Shown piece by piece: positions 63,867 to 64,000 of a stretch of DNA of 64,000 nucleotides. Both the position numbers and the translations under genes were made by a program. This DNA is from Azorinus chamasolen. Taxonomy: Eukaryota > Mollusca > Bivalvia > Cardiida > Solecurtidae. Location of the stretch: NCBI GenBank assembly GCA_963576725.1, contig OY755244.1, forward strand, positions 84,873,121 through 84,937,120, written 5' to 3'. The notes beneath the pieces are model-generated. The model was given only the letters and a program-made list of their open reading frames with translations. It searched no databases and had not been told where the DNA came from. The first letter of the stretch is position 1; every line of letters begins with the position of its first letter.

Positions 63867-64000
63867 CTGGGGTACTCTGACAGTGTAGACCTGGCTTGTT
63901 TACTAACAGTGAAGACCTGGGTTGAAGTTCAGCTGATGCATTATAACATGACAATTCTCATCAGTGGGTATGCATTGTGCTTCTAAAACTGAGTACATGT

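Overview
The window looks like animal nuclear DNA, most likely from a bivalve mollusc. It is AT-rich and almost free of long reading frames, and its genes are split by GT-AG introns. It also carries tandem-cored elements resembling the 'pearl' elements described in bivalves, and a tRNA-derived SINE with a reversed B box. The species cannot be named from the sequence.
The only protein-coding gene I can support is the 5' part of a plexin (semaphorin receptor) on the minus strand. Four coding exons join in frame: 54343-55569 (signal peptide and most of the Sema domain), 51287-51481, 14672-14794 (end of Sema) and 1824-1924 (PSI domain). The introns are about 2.9, 36.5 and 12.7 kb, and the gene continues beyond the left edge. 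A 56-bp block at 63237-63292 with perfect splice signals is a candidate non-coding 5' exon.
Almost everything else is repeats inside or upstream of these introns. I use letters for the recurring families. A: about 220 bp, TTAA-flanked, with a central hairpin of CCATTGTGATAAATAGAGCA arms (complete copy 30583-30808). B: about 250 bp, TTAA-flanked, with AGACCCTGATCAGACGG arms (complete copy 26126-26376). C: about 200 bp, TA-flanked, ends CAGTAAAACCTC, pogo/Tigger-like (complete copy 41604-41811). D: hairpin with arms CACCAAACCCTAT. E: hairpin with arms CGAGGGCTTGGTGCAAAAC. F: about 250 bp, TTAA-flanked, arms AGATGAGACA (10187-10436). G: ends CTTTGAATG/CATTCAAAG. H: arms around GGATCCTGATGAGATGCC. 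I: short TACTCATTAGAAT repeats. P1-P3: elements with tandem cores of about 165-170 bp (P1 and P2) or a single short core (P3), a microsatellite and a 3' terminal hairpin (Helitron/pearl-like). There are also SINEs, a foldback element with 11-bp target duplications, a Harbinger-like element and several satellites. No transposase frame is visible, so all of these are non-autonomous copies.
The most striking pattern is that families A, B, C, F and G have different arms and ends, yet share the same hairpin tip, GCTCC-(N2-4)-GGAGC. Mosaic elements switch from one family to another at or near that tip. Nested insertions with clean TTAA or TA footprints give a relative order of insertion at many loci.
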